NCBI RefSeq assembly: GCF_030936135.1
Contig: NC_082594.1
Location: 123,852,668-123,916,667, forward strand
From: Gavia stellata
Lineage: Eukaryota; Chordata; Aves; Gaviiformes; Gaviidae
Reading direction: 5' to 3'
Length of the DNA stretch: 64,000 bases
Each line of letters begins with the position of its first letter. The first letter of the stretch is position 1. Position numbers and translations under genes: made by a program. The notes under the pieces were generated by a model. The model was given only the letters and a program-made list of their open reading frames with translations, had not been told where the DNA came from and ran no database searches. This document shows positions 46,601 to 62,588 of the stretch, piece by piece.

Positions 46601-49600
46601 GGGTAAAGTGGCAGAGCACAAACTACTAGTAACAAGAACTTGGTTTTGCAACACGTTTCTGGAGCAGTATAACCTTTGTGGTATTTCTTAAACTGGAAAT
46701 AAAAATGGTAGTTTACAACCCAGTTGCTTAACGCAAGTGAATATTTGCTGTATGGATGTCCAAAGTCCCTTGTTCTCCGATGGGTGTAATTAGCCTCCCG
46801 CTGCAGACTGTGAGTCGAGGTGTGCGAACACCGCCGCCACACCTCTGTACCCTTGCAGCATTTCCACACAGCACGCAAACCCTGAGCCATCCGGCGTAAC
46901 GCTCGGTTTGCATTTAGAATAGCATCGAGAAAACCAGAGGTAAAGGCTTAGTAACTCTTCCACTCCTAGAGACCGCTCAGGATCGGTGTTTGCTTTAACG
47001 GTTTAGGAGAGCACACGTCAGCAGGTTGGAAATGGTCCATGACACAGTTTTGCTCTAAAAGCCAGTACAGAGGAGTCAGTGTTTCTTCCCTCTTTGCTAT
47101 ACTTGTATTGCTACATTTTTCCTGGATGTTGGTCACCAAGACTTGACATTCTGGGATTAGCCTGAACTTCAAAAGGGGGCATGTATAATTCTTCATATTA
47201 AAGGAAAACTCAGACTATTTGTTTAACATATGTCTTTTGGGGCTTGCTCCTTTGATCCGAAGAATGCCCTCAATTCTGCTTTTTTTCTCCCAGGCTGTTT
47301 GATATTTAAAAAAAAAAAAAAGTGGGTTGTTCCTAAGCAGATCCTTTCACACTGTGTCTATAAAGCAGCTGAAATCAGTACGGAGGAAAAGAAACCCCAA
47401 CCCCAGCAAGTGTTCCAAAGCTGGCTAAGTGCATCTGATTTCTGTACAGGTAAACAGTTTCCCTGCGCATACACCTTGCGTTTGTGGACATTCCGCTCAA
47501 CATACTCACTGCCCTGGTTAGTCATGTTTTCTCATAAGCTTACCTATCTCATTAGTTCATTAGTGCCATGCAGCAGGAACGCGTGGCTCAGACAGACACG
47601 CACCACTGATGTCACAGCGTGTAAACAAGGAGCAGGAGGCCGTTTCCCCATAGCAAAGGGCAACGTCACATGTCACCTGTAAAGGATACTGTGTGTACAT
47701 AGATGAGGTAAATAATGCACGTTATTGCCTCTAAATATTTTCCTTGTTACAATAGTCCGGTTGAGAAAGGGAGTTAGCGCAGCTTCTTAGTGCTGGTAGG
47801 GAGTCTCAGTGTAGGTCTGAAGGGGTAAGCATCAGTTTTCCCTGTGCCTCATGCTGAAGACCTTTTTCCTCCTAACTCAGGTGACCAACCTGGGCCCAAA
47901 CCTGTCATTCTGAGCCCACATTAATTTTATTTTCCGCTCTCAGGTGCAGGAGGCTGTGCTGGAAGCACAGCAGGTGAGTTAGGCGCTGGGGGACTTTGAT
48001 TTCAGTCTTCCTACCTGCCACAAACTAGGACCACTTCAACCACCTGTAAAACAAAACCACTTTCTAGCAGGGGCTGCAAAGCTGTCCCAATGCAGCATCG
48101 CCACTCAACTCTTTAGTAGAGGAAGGGGAGGAAAAACTCCTTTATCTCAGTGAGATTTTTAACCCAGAAAAATACGATTTTTCAAACCGCAATCTACCGC
48201 AGACCCCACTTTCCCAGTTTCTCAATTTATGTGTAGTAATGGATAACCTAAGGTTAAGGTTGCCATACATCCAGGCTTCCCAAACGCGTGTTTTCCCACT
48301 CAAAAACATCATCCAGGCAGATTTTGAAAATTTACCCACTTCTTGGACAAGGCAAACCAGTCACATCTAGCAGACAGCAGATCTAACTGGGCTGACCAGT
48401 CCAGAAATCCCAGGCAGGGTGTCAGCACGCATGCAGATCCCCCGTGCCGTGGTTGCATGGCAAGATCAACACCTGCAGGAAGTCTCAGCACTGCTTTGCA
48501 CAACCCTGCCCAGCCTGTGAGCACACCGTCAGCTCGAGGGTGCAGATGGGCGTGCAGGAGAGCCCAGGCAGAAACAAGACAACCACAGTAAAAGACACTT
48601 GTGCCATGTTAACACTGTTAACACTGCAAAGGTCACGGAAGGGAATGCCCTCGTCTTATGTCTTGATCTTAGTTCACTGTGTTTTCCAGTCTATAGTGTT
48701 TAAATGCCTTCAGTTCAGACTTCCATTCACTAGAGAAATCCCAACTTTCAAAACACGTGGCTGTCTGACCTTGGGAAAGTCCTGAAACTCAGCCGTAGAG
48801 CTGTCCTCTGTTAGTCAGACAAAAATTCAATAAACAGGAAATTTTCTCATTTAAAAAAAACACCTAAACCAAGGCAGCCAAATAAAATTATATCATGGTA
48901 GGGAAAATGTTAGGTTGCTTCCAAGCAGCAATACAAAAACTTTCCTGGTGGTTGGGATGAATCGCATATACTAGGGCAAGTTTAATCTCCAGTTAAACGT
49001 GCGCTGCGACAACATCGCTCCGTCTATGGGTCAGAATTTGCTGCCACATAAGTCTCAACCACAGATGTCCTATGTCTGCATAAAGGATATTAATATCATG
49101 GAAAGGGTACTAATACCACGTTCTTTCTCGCTTCTACAGACTTAACAGCCAGTTGCTACACATTTAGAATGAAATCCATGACAGTAATGACAAATTTACA
49201 GTAAGATGTAAATCACGCACGAGTTAGCATAAAACATCAAGAAAGCTGGAAATAAACTCTTTGATTTGGTGGGGCACGGTGCAGAGCTCTGTTCCCAGGC
49301 GTTGGCTCCCTCCTCCAGTTCTTAGCTGGGAAAAGACACCGACCGAAGCCAGACGCATCCTGTCTGACAGGACACTGCTCTTCACACAAGCTAGCCCATA
49401 GATGTTTAAGTTTCCTTTTAATTTCCTGCCAATTTCTTAAGAAGAAAGCAAGCGTAAAGGCAGCTCTCGTTTCTGCCTTGCACCTTTTGTCTCAGGAGCT
49501 TGTGACCGCGAAAGCAAAAAGTCACACAGGGGCTTCTCAGCAGCACCCTCAGGATTGAGTTTCGCTGCTCGCCGAAGCCCGGGGCTGGAAGCAAAGCCAG

Positions 49601-49753
49601 GTCGGGCCGCCCAGGCTGGGGCAGGAGGCAGAGCCCGAGGGAGGGATGGGGCTGTGCCTGCCCCGCCGCTGCTCCGGGCAGCCCAGGGGTGGGAAGGGAA
49701 GCTTCCCAGCGCCCAGGAGAGCTGCTGGAAGTCTGTTTGCCAGCAGATGGTCA

Positions 49754-49786
49754 GTGATGACGATGATGATGATGATGATGATGATA
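49754..49786 (+). repeat. (GAT)n microsatellite
   Basis: About ten GAT units, with one GAC interruption near the start. Asp or Ile/Ser runs in the open frames here are translations of the repeat. Confidence 0.93.
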
Positions 49787-50790
49787 TCCCAGCCACCGCC
49801 TCCGGGGCGGCAGCAGGGCTGAGGCTGCTCAGCCACCCCAGGCAGCCCCGGGGCTCGGCTGGTGTCCAGCCCCCGGCACCCGGAGGCAGAGAGCATTTCC
49901 TCCCCACACACCCCCTCCTCCTATCCATCCTATCCACTCTCCATTAAACACAACGGGAAACACGTGGCTTGCAGTAAAGAAAGCCAATAAAAGGTCTAAC
50001 TAGCCATAAAGAAATCACTTGCCTCAGGAACCAAGCTGATGCTGGAGTTTTGTTTGGAGCAGAAATATGGCCTTCTTCCCAGTGTCCCTAGGTGACATTT
50101 GTCCCTGACCGCTGGTCACCCAGTCCGGCTGAGGGAGAGCCCGGGGTATCACCTTTTCTCTGCCCGCTCTGTGCCTCCAGGCAAGCCACAACCTCCCAGC
50201 TGAAAATACCTGGCTTCCACCTAAAGTACTCGCAAGCCACCCATCCCCTACACAAGTCTCCAATGACACCACGGTACAAACACGCCCCCAAATTTTGGGG
50301 GTCTCAAATCCAGAGCGCATTTCATCCTCTGGAAGAAGCTAAGTGCTGAGCTGCCCTCCCTGCCTGCCAGATACGGGCACGGGTAATGAAGCGGGGTGCT
50401 GCATAATCAACCTCATGTGGTAAGCCAGAGAAACCCTCACCAGGCGATGAAAAGAAGTTTATGGTTTGGTTTAATAAACCCCTTAGCATAACAAATTTTA
50501 AAGTGAAGTTTTATGTTCATTAAACTTGATTCTTTTCATTCCCACAGATTTTTTGCTAAATTACAAGAAAGTAGGCGTAGATCCCTATTTTTACATGTTT
50601 CCCTGCGTTGTCTCACACTGCACCGTGACAGTTTACTCCTGTCAGCTGGCAGGCTTGTATGCTGATGATGCTCTGATATTCCAAAATTACTGATGAGCTG
50701 CCAGGAAAGAAACTGTAATCAAGATTATACAAAACGCCTGCTTGTACTAACATTTCTTCCATCCAGTACTCTCTGGACTTAGCTTCCGAT

Positions 50791-50817
50791 CCATCCATCC
50801 CTCCATCCATCCATCCT
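50791..50817 (+). repeat. (CCAT)n microsatellite
   Basis: Six CCAT-type units with one CCCT interruption. Confidence 0.85.
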
Positions 50818-52171
50818 AACTCTGGAAAGCTACTACATTCTCCCCTGAAAAAAAAAAGATTGTTGCAGAGCGCATTGCCCAAAACAGCTAAGCTATTTGG
50901 GGGTATTTTGTCCCTAGATCCACTGTGGGCTTTCAAAAATCCCACCATTCATCGTGATTTCTTCACTTTGGTTATTACCCATTCCCTTCCCAAAAGCCAG
51001 CTGTTCTTCCCTACCCGACCTCAAAACACACACGGACAATTACAGCACAAGCCACTTGCAAGGCTAGTAGGAGTAGAAAAATAATGAGAAGCCAATATTG
51101 TTCCAATCAATTACAGATTTTAAGCAATACAGCAAATAAAATTATAATAGTGTACCTTCATGTCGGAGGAGTGAAGTTAGAGTTAGCTCTATGGAAAACG
51201 AGACAGTTCTTTGCACCCCACTGGCAACTGATCGTCCCTTATGGCCACGTCTGTGTGAATGATTGAAAAGTTCCTCTGAGGTTTAACGGTATGAAACAGA
51301 GAAGCAGCAGCAAGGAAACTTTTTTTTCCCCCCCCTCCCTCACAAAAGTCCTGCTTACTCTGGCTTTCTGGTCACAGAAAAAAACCAAAAAACATATATA
51401 GAAAAAAATCAAAACCAAGACACCCTAAACAACCCCCCTGAGTTTATTACAGCTCCAGGCTGAGTACGCACGGGGCTCTTTTTATTGCAGTGGATCACAC
51501 ACCACTTATCTTTCAGCCCTGGTTGACTGGGGAGGGGGGCAATGTTATGACATGTGAGAGGAAGCCGTAGGGTGGAGGAGGAGGGTGGTGTGAGCGTGGC
51601 TCCCTGGACTTTTTCTGCGCAGTGGAAATTCCCAGGCGGGGTAAGCCCTGGCCGGGACATTCCCCTGCTGAAGAGGCTGGCAGGAAACCCCGGGCTGGCG
51701 TAATGCTGCCAGAAAAGTCTCTAGAAGACGCTGAAGCGAGTTTCGCGGCAAGGACAATGAAAAAGGGCTGTACGACAAAGGGGCGAAGCGAAACCTGCTG
51801 CGTACAACGCGGCAGGGTTTCTTTCCTGAGAGGGTCAGGTTCTCCTCCCTGCCTACCTCCCGCCTGCGGTGCTGCCCCTGTATCTACGGGCAGCCAAGCT
51901 GCGTCTCGCAGCCCTCTCCCGCCTTGGCACTACAGGGTAAGCTGGGCAAGCAGGTGCCTGCGTAGCAGTCGCATAAGAAGCGAGAGAGATGCAGTGTCGC
52001 ACAGGTAAAAAACCAACTCCAGCTTTTGGGAGGTGGAGCAGGGCTTTGCGACTGCCTGGATTGCAGTGGGATTTTGACCTCAGAAAGGTCTGGATGAGGT
52101 ACACGGAGGTTAGTGTTAGTTAGCGTGAAAGCTCCATATAGCCAGAAGCCTGATTAAAATGGGGAGGCTGT

Positions 52172-52194
52172 AAAAAAAAAAAAGGGGGGGGGGG
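52172..52194 (+). repeat. A12-G11 homopolymer junction
   Basis: Twelve A are followed directly by eleven G. Same arrangement and orientation as at 9,826 and 23,704. Confidence 0.95.
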
Positions 52195-55100
52195 AGCACT
52201 CCCCTTTGTCACAGATGTATCAGATGTAAAACAGGCACCTGCTGCAGTAGATAAAATAATCTTCAGCATGGAGGAAGTTTCCATGATTTTCCTATAAGGT
52301 GAGCAGATCCATCTGAATCATACTCTCTCCTCCTTTCAGCAGCGGCACGGGCCAGGATGCACCGTGCCTATCGAACACGGTGAGCAAGGACAGGACAGCC
52401 AAATCTTCTCAGAGCAAACACCCCCCTGGCTTCAGTGCCTTCCCTTACCCCTTCCCACGCGCAGTTAACGCGTACGGTCCCCGGTGACTGGCACCAGCAA
52501 GGTCAAAGCACTGAACCGCTTATCCCCCTGCCCGCGGCGTCCCCAGTGCCTCCTGCACTGGCACGGAGATGTCAGAAACAAACCACCAAAACCCCCTTAG
52601 ACGTTACCCCACCATCGCCCTGCTTCAGCAAGCTGCAGGAGGGAGGGAGGAGAAGACTTCTCCATCCCAAGGTGATCATTTTGAAACCTTCCCCCTGCAT
52701 GCAGGAAACGCTGCGTGGGCTCCATCTTCCTGTTCGCAGATGTATTGTATCACCAGAACACGTTCAACTGATAATCTTGATGGGCTCAATACTTTCTTTG
52801 AAATAAGGGCGGTTGTTCCAGCCGGGGCTGGTATTTGATTGTTTGCTCGCCCAAAGCCCGCGATGCCCCTCAGTCCTGTCTAACGCGTGGCAGGGCAGTG
52901 CCCCGGCCAGACCCTTGCCCTGCTCGCTCCCGCAGAAGCTGAGGAGCTGCCGTCAGGGACCCGAGGGGCCTCTGGTTGCCTTCACGAGGCACCAAGATCT
53001 CTCTTTTCTTTGCAAAGAGGGGAGGCTGCAGCCCCAGAGGGGCATAGACTGCAGGAGCGGCACCTGGAGCACCGCTCAGCTCATCCAGCTTCTCCACCCC
53101 TTCCTCCCCAAGTGTCCCTGCCTCTTGAACGAGGGCAGCTCAGGTGCTCTGGCTCCTAAAGCCACGGGGGACACTTGTCATCAGCTGTAAATGCACCGGC
53201 GGTCGGTGGTCAGCGCCCTCCCGGGCACCACTCACCTGTGCAAAGAGGTCATCCCTGCTGCAAAGAAAAGGAAAATCCAAACAGGACAAGAAACAAACGG
53301 AGGCACAGAAGGGCAGAGTAACAACGCCGCGGCCAAACAGCCCGTGTGGCAGGGCAGGAGGAAAAGTGGCGACTTCAGTCAGAAATCAAAATATCTACTT
53401 GTGGCAATATTTGTTGCGCAGAAGAATGGGGACAACAGGACATCAGGGAGAAATTTGTTGACATAGAGAACCTACGTGTCAAACAGCGGATATGAAATTG
53501 TTGGGATTGGAAGATACACATATATTGGACACATTTTACAATGATGTAAAATAATTGTAATGTCTACTTGTTACTGGAGCTCTTGAATTTTTTTCATTGG
53601 AATTTTAAGACAGTATCTTTTTTCCATAAAGTAACTTTTTTTCTATTTTTACTTATCAAAGCAAAGGCAAAAACGAGACACAGCAGAAGCAAATAATAAT
53701 AATACAAATACACAGGGCAAAAATGATCAAGGTGGAGCAGAAAGAGAAGAAACCAGTAGAAGGAAGAAACAGCTACAGACAGAAATAGCTGCCTTGCCAG
53801 TGGCAAGTGACAATTCCCTGAGAGAAGCTGATTCAGGCAGAGAAAGAGGGCAGGCGCGACTGGAAAGCGTGACTCACCCGGCCCAGGGAAAACCAGAGGG
53901 TAGGAAGGAGTGGAAAGAACTGAGCGCAGAACGGCAAGGGGAAAAAAAAAAACCAAGCCCTGTGAATTTGTGGTGGTTCTTTCACTGCAGGTACTTTTGC
54001 CATGCCTCTCTGCTGCACTCCAACGGGCACATCCCACCTGGAAGCTCTTTTGTGAGATCCTTCAGAGCGGGCTGCCGTGCTGTGGCAGAGCAATAGCGCT
54101 TGTCATAGAACTAGTCCTGATCACTGCGAACAACCTGTGGCAGAAATTTAGAGTGAAAAGGGAGAGCCCCGTATCAAGCTGAACCAAAAGATAACAGGTT
54201 CGTACAGAGGGCCCAAGCACGAGGGCACCAGGTGAAAAGCACTTGTCTATTTTCAGAGCTAGCCAGGGAAGGGAGAGAACAGCAAACGGAGGTGCAGGAC
54301 AAAATGTTTAATGGATGGCTGAACCAGGGAACGCTGACTGCCATAGCATGGACTTGCTGTCAGACCACACCGTCTGCTGAATTTTCTGCGTTACAGGAAG
54401 AAGTGACTTGAGATGGACTGTTTATCCTAGTAAAGTTTACTCTTCTGGATCCTTTTGTGACTTAGGAAAAAGAAAAATCAGATTTAAGAGAATATTTAGG
54501 GTGAAAAAAATCATCCTCTGAAGGACAGTCTTAAGCTAATCTAAGACTTACCAACATCTATGTCATCAACTGAATTTCATTCCAAAATGAACTCCAAGTA
54601 AAAAAGCTTCATCCAGTGGTGTTTGTGCCATTTGTTTTCAAAACACAGCTGCCCAGGAGTTAGAAAACAAACCACCACCAAGACTATTACATTGTGGCTT
54701 ACGTTTTTCATTCGAGAGTCATCCCAGGCTCTTTCCCAGAGCCTCAAAGCCCTCTTCTGGCCACATTCATGAAGGATTCATTAATCTATGAAGCCCACGC
54801 CAGCTGACACCATCAGGATGCGGGGGAAGGCTTGTACTTTCACTTGGGTTTAGTGATGTGCTCACTCTGCATGTGGGGCTCATACAAGATAACTCACACA
54901 CTCTTAATTCTTTAGCATCCTCCCTCAAAACCCCTCTCTCCCATTCCAGGCAGAGAAGCTCCCGTGCAATTCACCGCGACAGACTCACAGAGCAAACCTG
55001 CTTATTTCAGTCCAAAAAAGGCTATGGAATACTCTCACAAGGGGCTAGTAACACCAACAGTGAAGGAGGACACAGGCATTTGGACAGGATTTTGGAGAGC

Positions 55101-55781
55101 CACTGCCCAGATACAAGCTAGGTTACCTTACCTGAGAGTTCAGACCTGGGTGACACGCACCGCGGTGAATTAACACTTCGAGCAAGACCTAATTACCTAG
55201 ATTCAGGGAGATAATAAAACATTTCCTCGATTTCAAATACACTGGTCCTGTGTTGTAAGACAGCTGTTAGAAGTTACCCAATACCTTGCTAATTGGGGAT
55301 GCAGCGCTAAAGCATGGGATGAGCGCAAGAAGCCCCATTCCAACCAGATAAGAAACCATGCGGTCTCGGCTCTTTGGCAGCCCCGGCGAGTCTCCTGTCC
55401 CTCTGTCTGGCAGCGTGAGGCTCAAGCCCCTTCCCTGCCAAGCACCTAGGCCATCTCAGGTGGGTTACGGGCCTTCTCCGAGTCACCACAGGCTCTGAAG
55501 AGCGCACGACATAGGAGGAAAGCCTGCCCGTGCACTGCTCCTTATTCTGGCTATAAACGCTTTGGTCTTGTGTTAAAAAGTTCCCCACCTATGATATCTG
55601 TCACATCTGCAAAGCCGTGAAAACCCGATGTACGCGCTTTCAAACCACCTGTAAGCAGAAAGTTTGAAGCAGTACCCAACGTATGATTGCTATGACATTG
55701 CTGTCGGGGAGGGAGCAGGGGAAGAGGTGGGTGAGCAGCCTGGGTGGGAAGAACTGTTCCTTTTTTGACACGTTTGGAGAA

Positions 55782-55800
55782 ATATATATATATATATATT
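55782..55800. repeat. (TA)n microsatellite
   Basis: About nine TA units, giving Tyr/Ile runs in both directions of translation. Confidence 0.9.
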
Positions 55801-58239
55801 TCAGTGTGCTATATCGGAGGAGTGACTCTGTCTCACACGATTGATACTGCCTTTGGAAACCTCCACATGACCAAATCCCAACCTTCTTCCTCTCGCCGGT
55901 GTCACAGAGCGAGACCTTTGCACGCCATCCTTCCTTCGACCCCATCCTACCCTTTTTGCTTCCCCTCTCCTCCCTGCCCCTCACTCCCATTTCCCCTCTA
56001 AGCAAGCCTGGGGCCTGACCTCGCACCACACTGAAAAGCAGCTCATGCTTTGCAGCCTCTCGCCTTCACGTTTTGGCTAAGTGAAGGCTGACGTAGGTGG
56101 GACGCTACGGCAGTACGCTTCACTTTCAGTTTCCAGAGCAAAATGCTGGGAATAAGGTACTTTGCCTGTTATCTACTGTCTCTCAGGTGGCCTTGGGGGG
56201 ACCAGGCTGGGGCGTGAACTCAGCTCTTTGCTTCGGAGGAACGCAAGAGCAGCACCCTAGAACACACCACCGGCTGTTGCCCCTACCCTGCCTCCTTCAG
56301 CGGACGCCATCGAATGAGAGGGGGAACAGAAAACCAGAGCAAACACTCGGCAACACCGCCTCAGTGTACTCTCTTCCAGTTTCCAGAAATTTGTAGTTCA
56401 GGGGTTTTTCAGAGTCAAACAGGCTATTTTTGGCTATACCCATAGGAAATGAGCACACAAGGCACCTTGCTTACTTCTTTCCCAGCTGTGAATCCTGGCT
56501 GCAACCTAACTCCAAGGCACCCCTGTAGCCATCCCCCAACTTCTCCACCCTGGCCCTCCAGCCATCCCAGAGGCTCCCCGATTTTTCTTCCATTAATTAA
56601 AGTAAAAACCGTCCATAAGCTAGAGAAGCAATGACCACACCGCATCTCCTCTGTTCTTCACGCTGCTTTTTTAAACGAGGTGCCTTAAGGATTTCCCGTT
56701 GGCCAGCTGGGTTGCAAAAGCCCTCAAAGAAGGAAGCCTAGATTATGTACAAGCTTTTAATATGTGTCAGATCTGGTACACCGACAACAGCAAACGTCAG
56801 TGTGCTTCAGCGCTAGGTCTCATGCCAGGCTTGTGCTGTTGCACAGATCACTCCCCTCCAAATACACATCATCAGGAAAAAAAATAAAAAAATCACTTTT
56901 TGAAGTGATTGTAATCTATAAACCATAGCGTGAAACTTCTACCCAACACACAGCACAAAAACGTAATAGGTAAAAACTAAGGAAACTACTATGCAACTAT
57001 AAAAATAGAAAGTACGTGGGGTTGCGGCAAACAAGATAAACTGAGACTAAATCAGATGAAACAGTTTAAGTAAACTTGCCCTTTTCATTAGGAACTTTTT
57101 ATTCTTTGAGACATTAGAGCCTTCTTTGTATTGGAAGCATTTCAATTATATGTATATAATAGAAAAAAACCCTTTGAAAACAAGTTCTTTTTCTAACACA
57201 CAGATATAGAGTCCTTTGCTGCTACCAACAGATAACAAGAGCCTTCCAAACAGTCTAAATATCTGAGTGAATCTAAGCATGGAGAAGTGATCTGGACTTA
57301 ACAAGCAAGGACTTCATAAATTAAAAACACATTTGCAATTGAAGTATTTCATTGCTAATTAAGCTATCATCAGTGGAACGATGTTTTAACCCACACTTCT
57401 GTAATAAAAATGAAGCAAAACCCCAGCACCCTTACCCTTCCCAGCAGATGACTTCAACTCTTCATTTTTGTCACACATACCTGGAAGCGTCACTTGTAGT
57501 ACGTAAAAAGTCGTACAGACCCTTCTAGTAAGCAAAGTTCCCATTTTTTAAATGCTTACCTCTAACAAGCAAAACAATGAAAAATGATAATTTGAATCAT
57601 GTAAAGGAGAACTGCAATAGTGCTGCACAGCAAACGAAATTAGAAGCAACAGAAAACTTGAAAAAAATTAATGGAAACTTCTGCTTTTTATCCTCATTTT
57701 CATCACCAATTCAACTAACGTTTTCGCTATGTTTCTAGAATGAAGACATTGGCCTAACATGGTATATATGAGACACAAGATTCTCAAAATATCAGGAGCA
57801 GAAAAATCATTGTGGATCAGTCTAATCTGTAAAAGGGAGTTTACTTATTTGATAAATAAATTGCTCTGAAATCTTCCGATAAACACCATAAAAATACAAT
57901 ATTTTTCACTGGGATTTGAGTGAGCTGGATAAATACATTTAAAAGAAAAAAAACACCTCTGTATTGAAAGGTTAATAATCAAAATGCTCAGGACAGGAAA
58001 GAGAATACCAAAAATAATACAATTTCTTCCCTTCAAGTGAATAAAATGGAAAGAAAAGGAAGACAGAGCTTTGAAAAATCTCATGAAATAAACTTTTACA
58101 TGTAAAGGAAGATACTTAACTGAGAAATTCCTTTCCAGTCCTGTTTCACATTAAGTAACTTGAAAAATAACCAATCTCTTAACCTAAGTCCCCATTAAAA
58201 TCCATTTAGAAGCTTAAAGGTTTAGAGAAACTGATTTAA

Positions 58240-60896
58240 AAATATTTTATTGCTTCTGTGCTTTTATATACAGTACATACACAACTGGTGCAACTGGTAA
58301 CAGGACGAGAACAGAAATGAAAACTCATTTACAGTTCCACTGAACGACATGCAGAAGCATAGTGTCCCTGGTCTTCATCTTAAAACATGAGTAACTCCTC
58401 AGTTTCTCCCTTTCTCCTCCCTTGTCTATTCCAGAGCCCAAAGAAATGAAATCTTGGTCCTCATCCAAATTAACTGGCAATTTCCCTCAAGTTCATTACC
58501 TAAAAGTTAGTTCATCTGTTACTAAAAAAATTAATCTAATTAATCTAAAAGGAAGCGGTTCCACCAGAAGGTGATAAGACATCTTTGCTAATCGCAGTCC
58601 TGTTCTCTTTCCCTCCATTGTCAAAACATTGAAAAAAAATTGTTCCTCTCTCTGTGTTCTTGGTAGCTAGCAGTGATATAAAGCTGTTGCTGAAGAGCAG
58701 CGGTGAGCACAAGAAACATGCCGCCACTACACTTTCACACATGATATGGCTTTATGAGGAAAACCAAATGGTTAGTCCACAAATTAAGTAGTTTCCTTCA
58801 AAGTAAAAGTTTGAAGTCTTATTTTCATTAACATTATTTGGACGTATTTGTTATTCAGGATGAAAGCCTTATACTCTACCTATTTTTAAAAACACACCTG
58901 GAAAAGATGAAAGGTCATTTTGCATTGTGGTGGTTTACCTTCCCAGACCTGAATTGGTGTGGTCTCTTTTTAGCAGAGGATAAGTTGCCATTAACATATT
59001 AAAGTAAGAAATAGTTACCTAAAGCTAATGTATGGACAGATACTATGCGAGGCAGTTGTCAGAAGGAACTAGCAAATTGAACCTCCTTAATCCTGGTTTG
59101 AAAAGCTAAGAATAAATGTTATTTCAGTGTATGTGACTCCTCCAGTCATTTTTAAACATTTTAAAATTGTTAAGTTTATAAATGGATGCTACTGACGACT
59201 TTGACATGCTAAAAGCATTTATATTTGTTTTTAAAACAGTTTTCAGTTGCCCTTTAAAATGAACAAAGCCAAAACCAGTGTTGCTGTAGCTGGTAGCATC
59301 AGCTCTCTTGGGGCTCCAGCAGTAAGAGCACAATTTTCCTAACACAGCAGCAAACCTGGCAAAGAGTAAAACGTTTCTAATATGAAGACATTTCAATTAT
59401 TCCACTCTGTGTAATCTACCAATCTGCCTTATTAATCTTCTCAGTTTGCTCACAAAGACTCAACTTTTGTATTCGCCTTAAGCATGATGAGCTTCTTCAG
59501 AAGCGCTCCACTACTGTTTTGACACGTTGCTCAGTAAAGCCATTGGTAAAGACTACCTTTGGCCTGAGCGGGATCAGAAATAAGACAACATGGAACACTT
59601 CTCTGCTGTTTAATTTGGGGGCCAAATTTAATCAAAACTTTGCTTTCAAAGCGCTACTAGTTAGAACTATAGACAGGCTCAATCAAACTAGCAGCAGCAA
59701 ACACCACGCCAAGAGGTCCAAGAGCCACACCAGCAAAACTGCAAATATTTAGCAAGCATTTGTAGGAAGGGCAACCCTCTGTGTTTTTGGCTTTTGGCTG
59801 CGATTTTTTTGACCCTTTATGTTGGCAGCAGCGAAGCTCACGAATAAAAGATAAAACTGCCAAACATAGAAGGGGCATCGCTGCACGGCCTTGACACTAG
59901 TGTGTGCCAGTTACTGTTACCCATTGCCAAACGTCGTCAAGTGCATTCAGGTCACTTGGCTTCCCCATACAGACACCATGTATGAGCGATGTACAAGAGT
60001 AATTACCAGAAGCTCAGCTTTGCCGGAGCATAACAGAATAGCTTTATCTTACAGGGAAGGGAAACACTTTCATTAGTAAATGCTTCAAGCTTCAAGTAGG
60101 CAAGCCTGCAACTCAAACTTGCAGAAACTGCTCAAGACAGTGTCTTCACTGAGGTCATAATATACACATTTCTCCATCAGAGATAAATCAAGAAGTAGAC
60201 AGTGTATCGAAGCTCGGAAGAGATTCAGTAGTACAGGAAATCAACTAAAATACTGGCTATTTGCATTATTTAGCAGCCATCTGTAAACACCAAGGGTGCC
60301 TAACTAGTGTGCTCTATTTAATTTCAGCAAATTCTTGATGACTAAATACCATAGATATTTTGATTGTGCTTCCTTGATTGATATTAGTGATTTTGGTAGA
60401 CTCCCTTCATATTCCTAATTAGGACTTTGAAACTGTGCTTCTCTGACATACAGCTGGAGGGGATGTCCCTCAAACTCTGGAACATTGGGAGAAAGACTGC
60501 TGCCAAAATCTTTCCCAGGTTTCACACACAGTTCTGAGCAGCAGAATCAGTGTCATATGGATTAAATTAAGCATGCAGTGCAGACAACTAGTAAAGCCAA
60601 TAACCCACATAATTTCTTATTGAATCCTGTCAATTTAAGTTAAGGTGCTCTTTAATAATCTCTCATATGAATGATAAGGTTGAAAGGAATCGACCTCTCA
60701 GGAAGATATGGCCTGAACAGTCAACTCCTCTTTACCACCCTTCACAGCTCCCCAGAATTAAGGCCACTCTGCTTATACCTCACGCAAGTACAATAACCAG
60801 GGTTCTTCCATACCATCCAGCATAATTCGATAGCTCCGACAAAGAGCAACTTTACTTCGGCTGCAGCAAAAGGTGACATAGGGATACCCGCTTGTG
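58240..60896 (-). other. NXPE3: Probable NXPE3 3'UTR
   Basis: AT-rich single-copy sequence follows the NXPE3 stop. Reading along the transcript, the first canonical AATAAA I found is at 58,251-58,246, about 2.65 kb after the stop. A further AATAAA lies near 57,100, so the UTR may be longer. No other gene or repeat is recognised here. The end point is tentative. Confidence 0.4.

Positions 60897-62588
<1,692 letters not shown>

Larger units (their letters stand above)
42415..58239. other. Spacer between NFKBIZ and NXPE3, no gene recognised
   Basis: About 15.8 kb. The part at 43,140-43,620 is AT-rich and looks like a candidate conserved non-coding element. Simple repeats are listed separately. 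CpG-richer patches lie at about 49,550-49,900, 51,620-51,960 and 52,860-53,160. Exact small hairpins occur at 53,533-53,552 (ATTTTAC/GTAAAAT) and 56,891-56,910 (AATCACTT/AAGTGATT). Open frames of up to about 170 codons (for example minus 49,437-49,937) lack domains and splice context. Confidence 0.55.

Noticed and set aside
48750-48795. Possible MIR fragment (GTCTGACCTTGGGAAAGTCC)
   Set aside because: Only about 20 bases match the MIR core; too short to distinguish from chance.
49437-49937. 166-codon minus-strand open frame with a Ser run
   Set aside because: The Ser run is the (GAT)n microsatellite translated; the rest is GC-driven.
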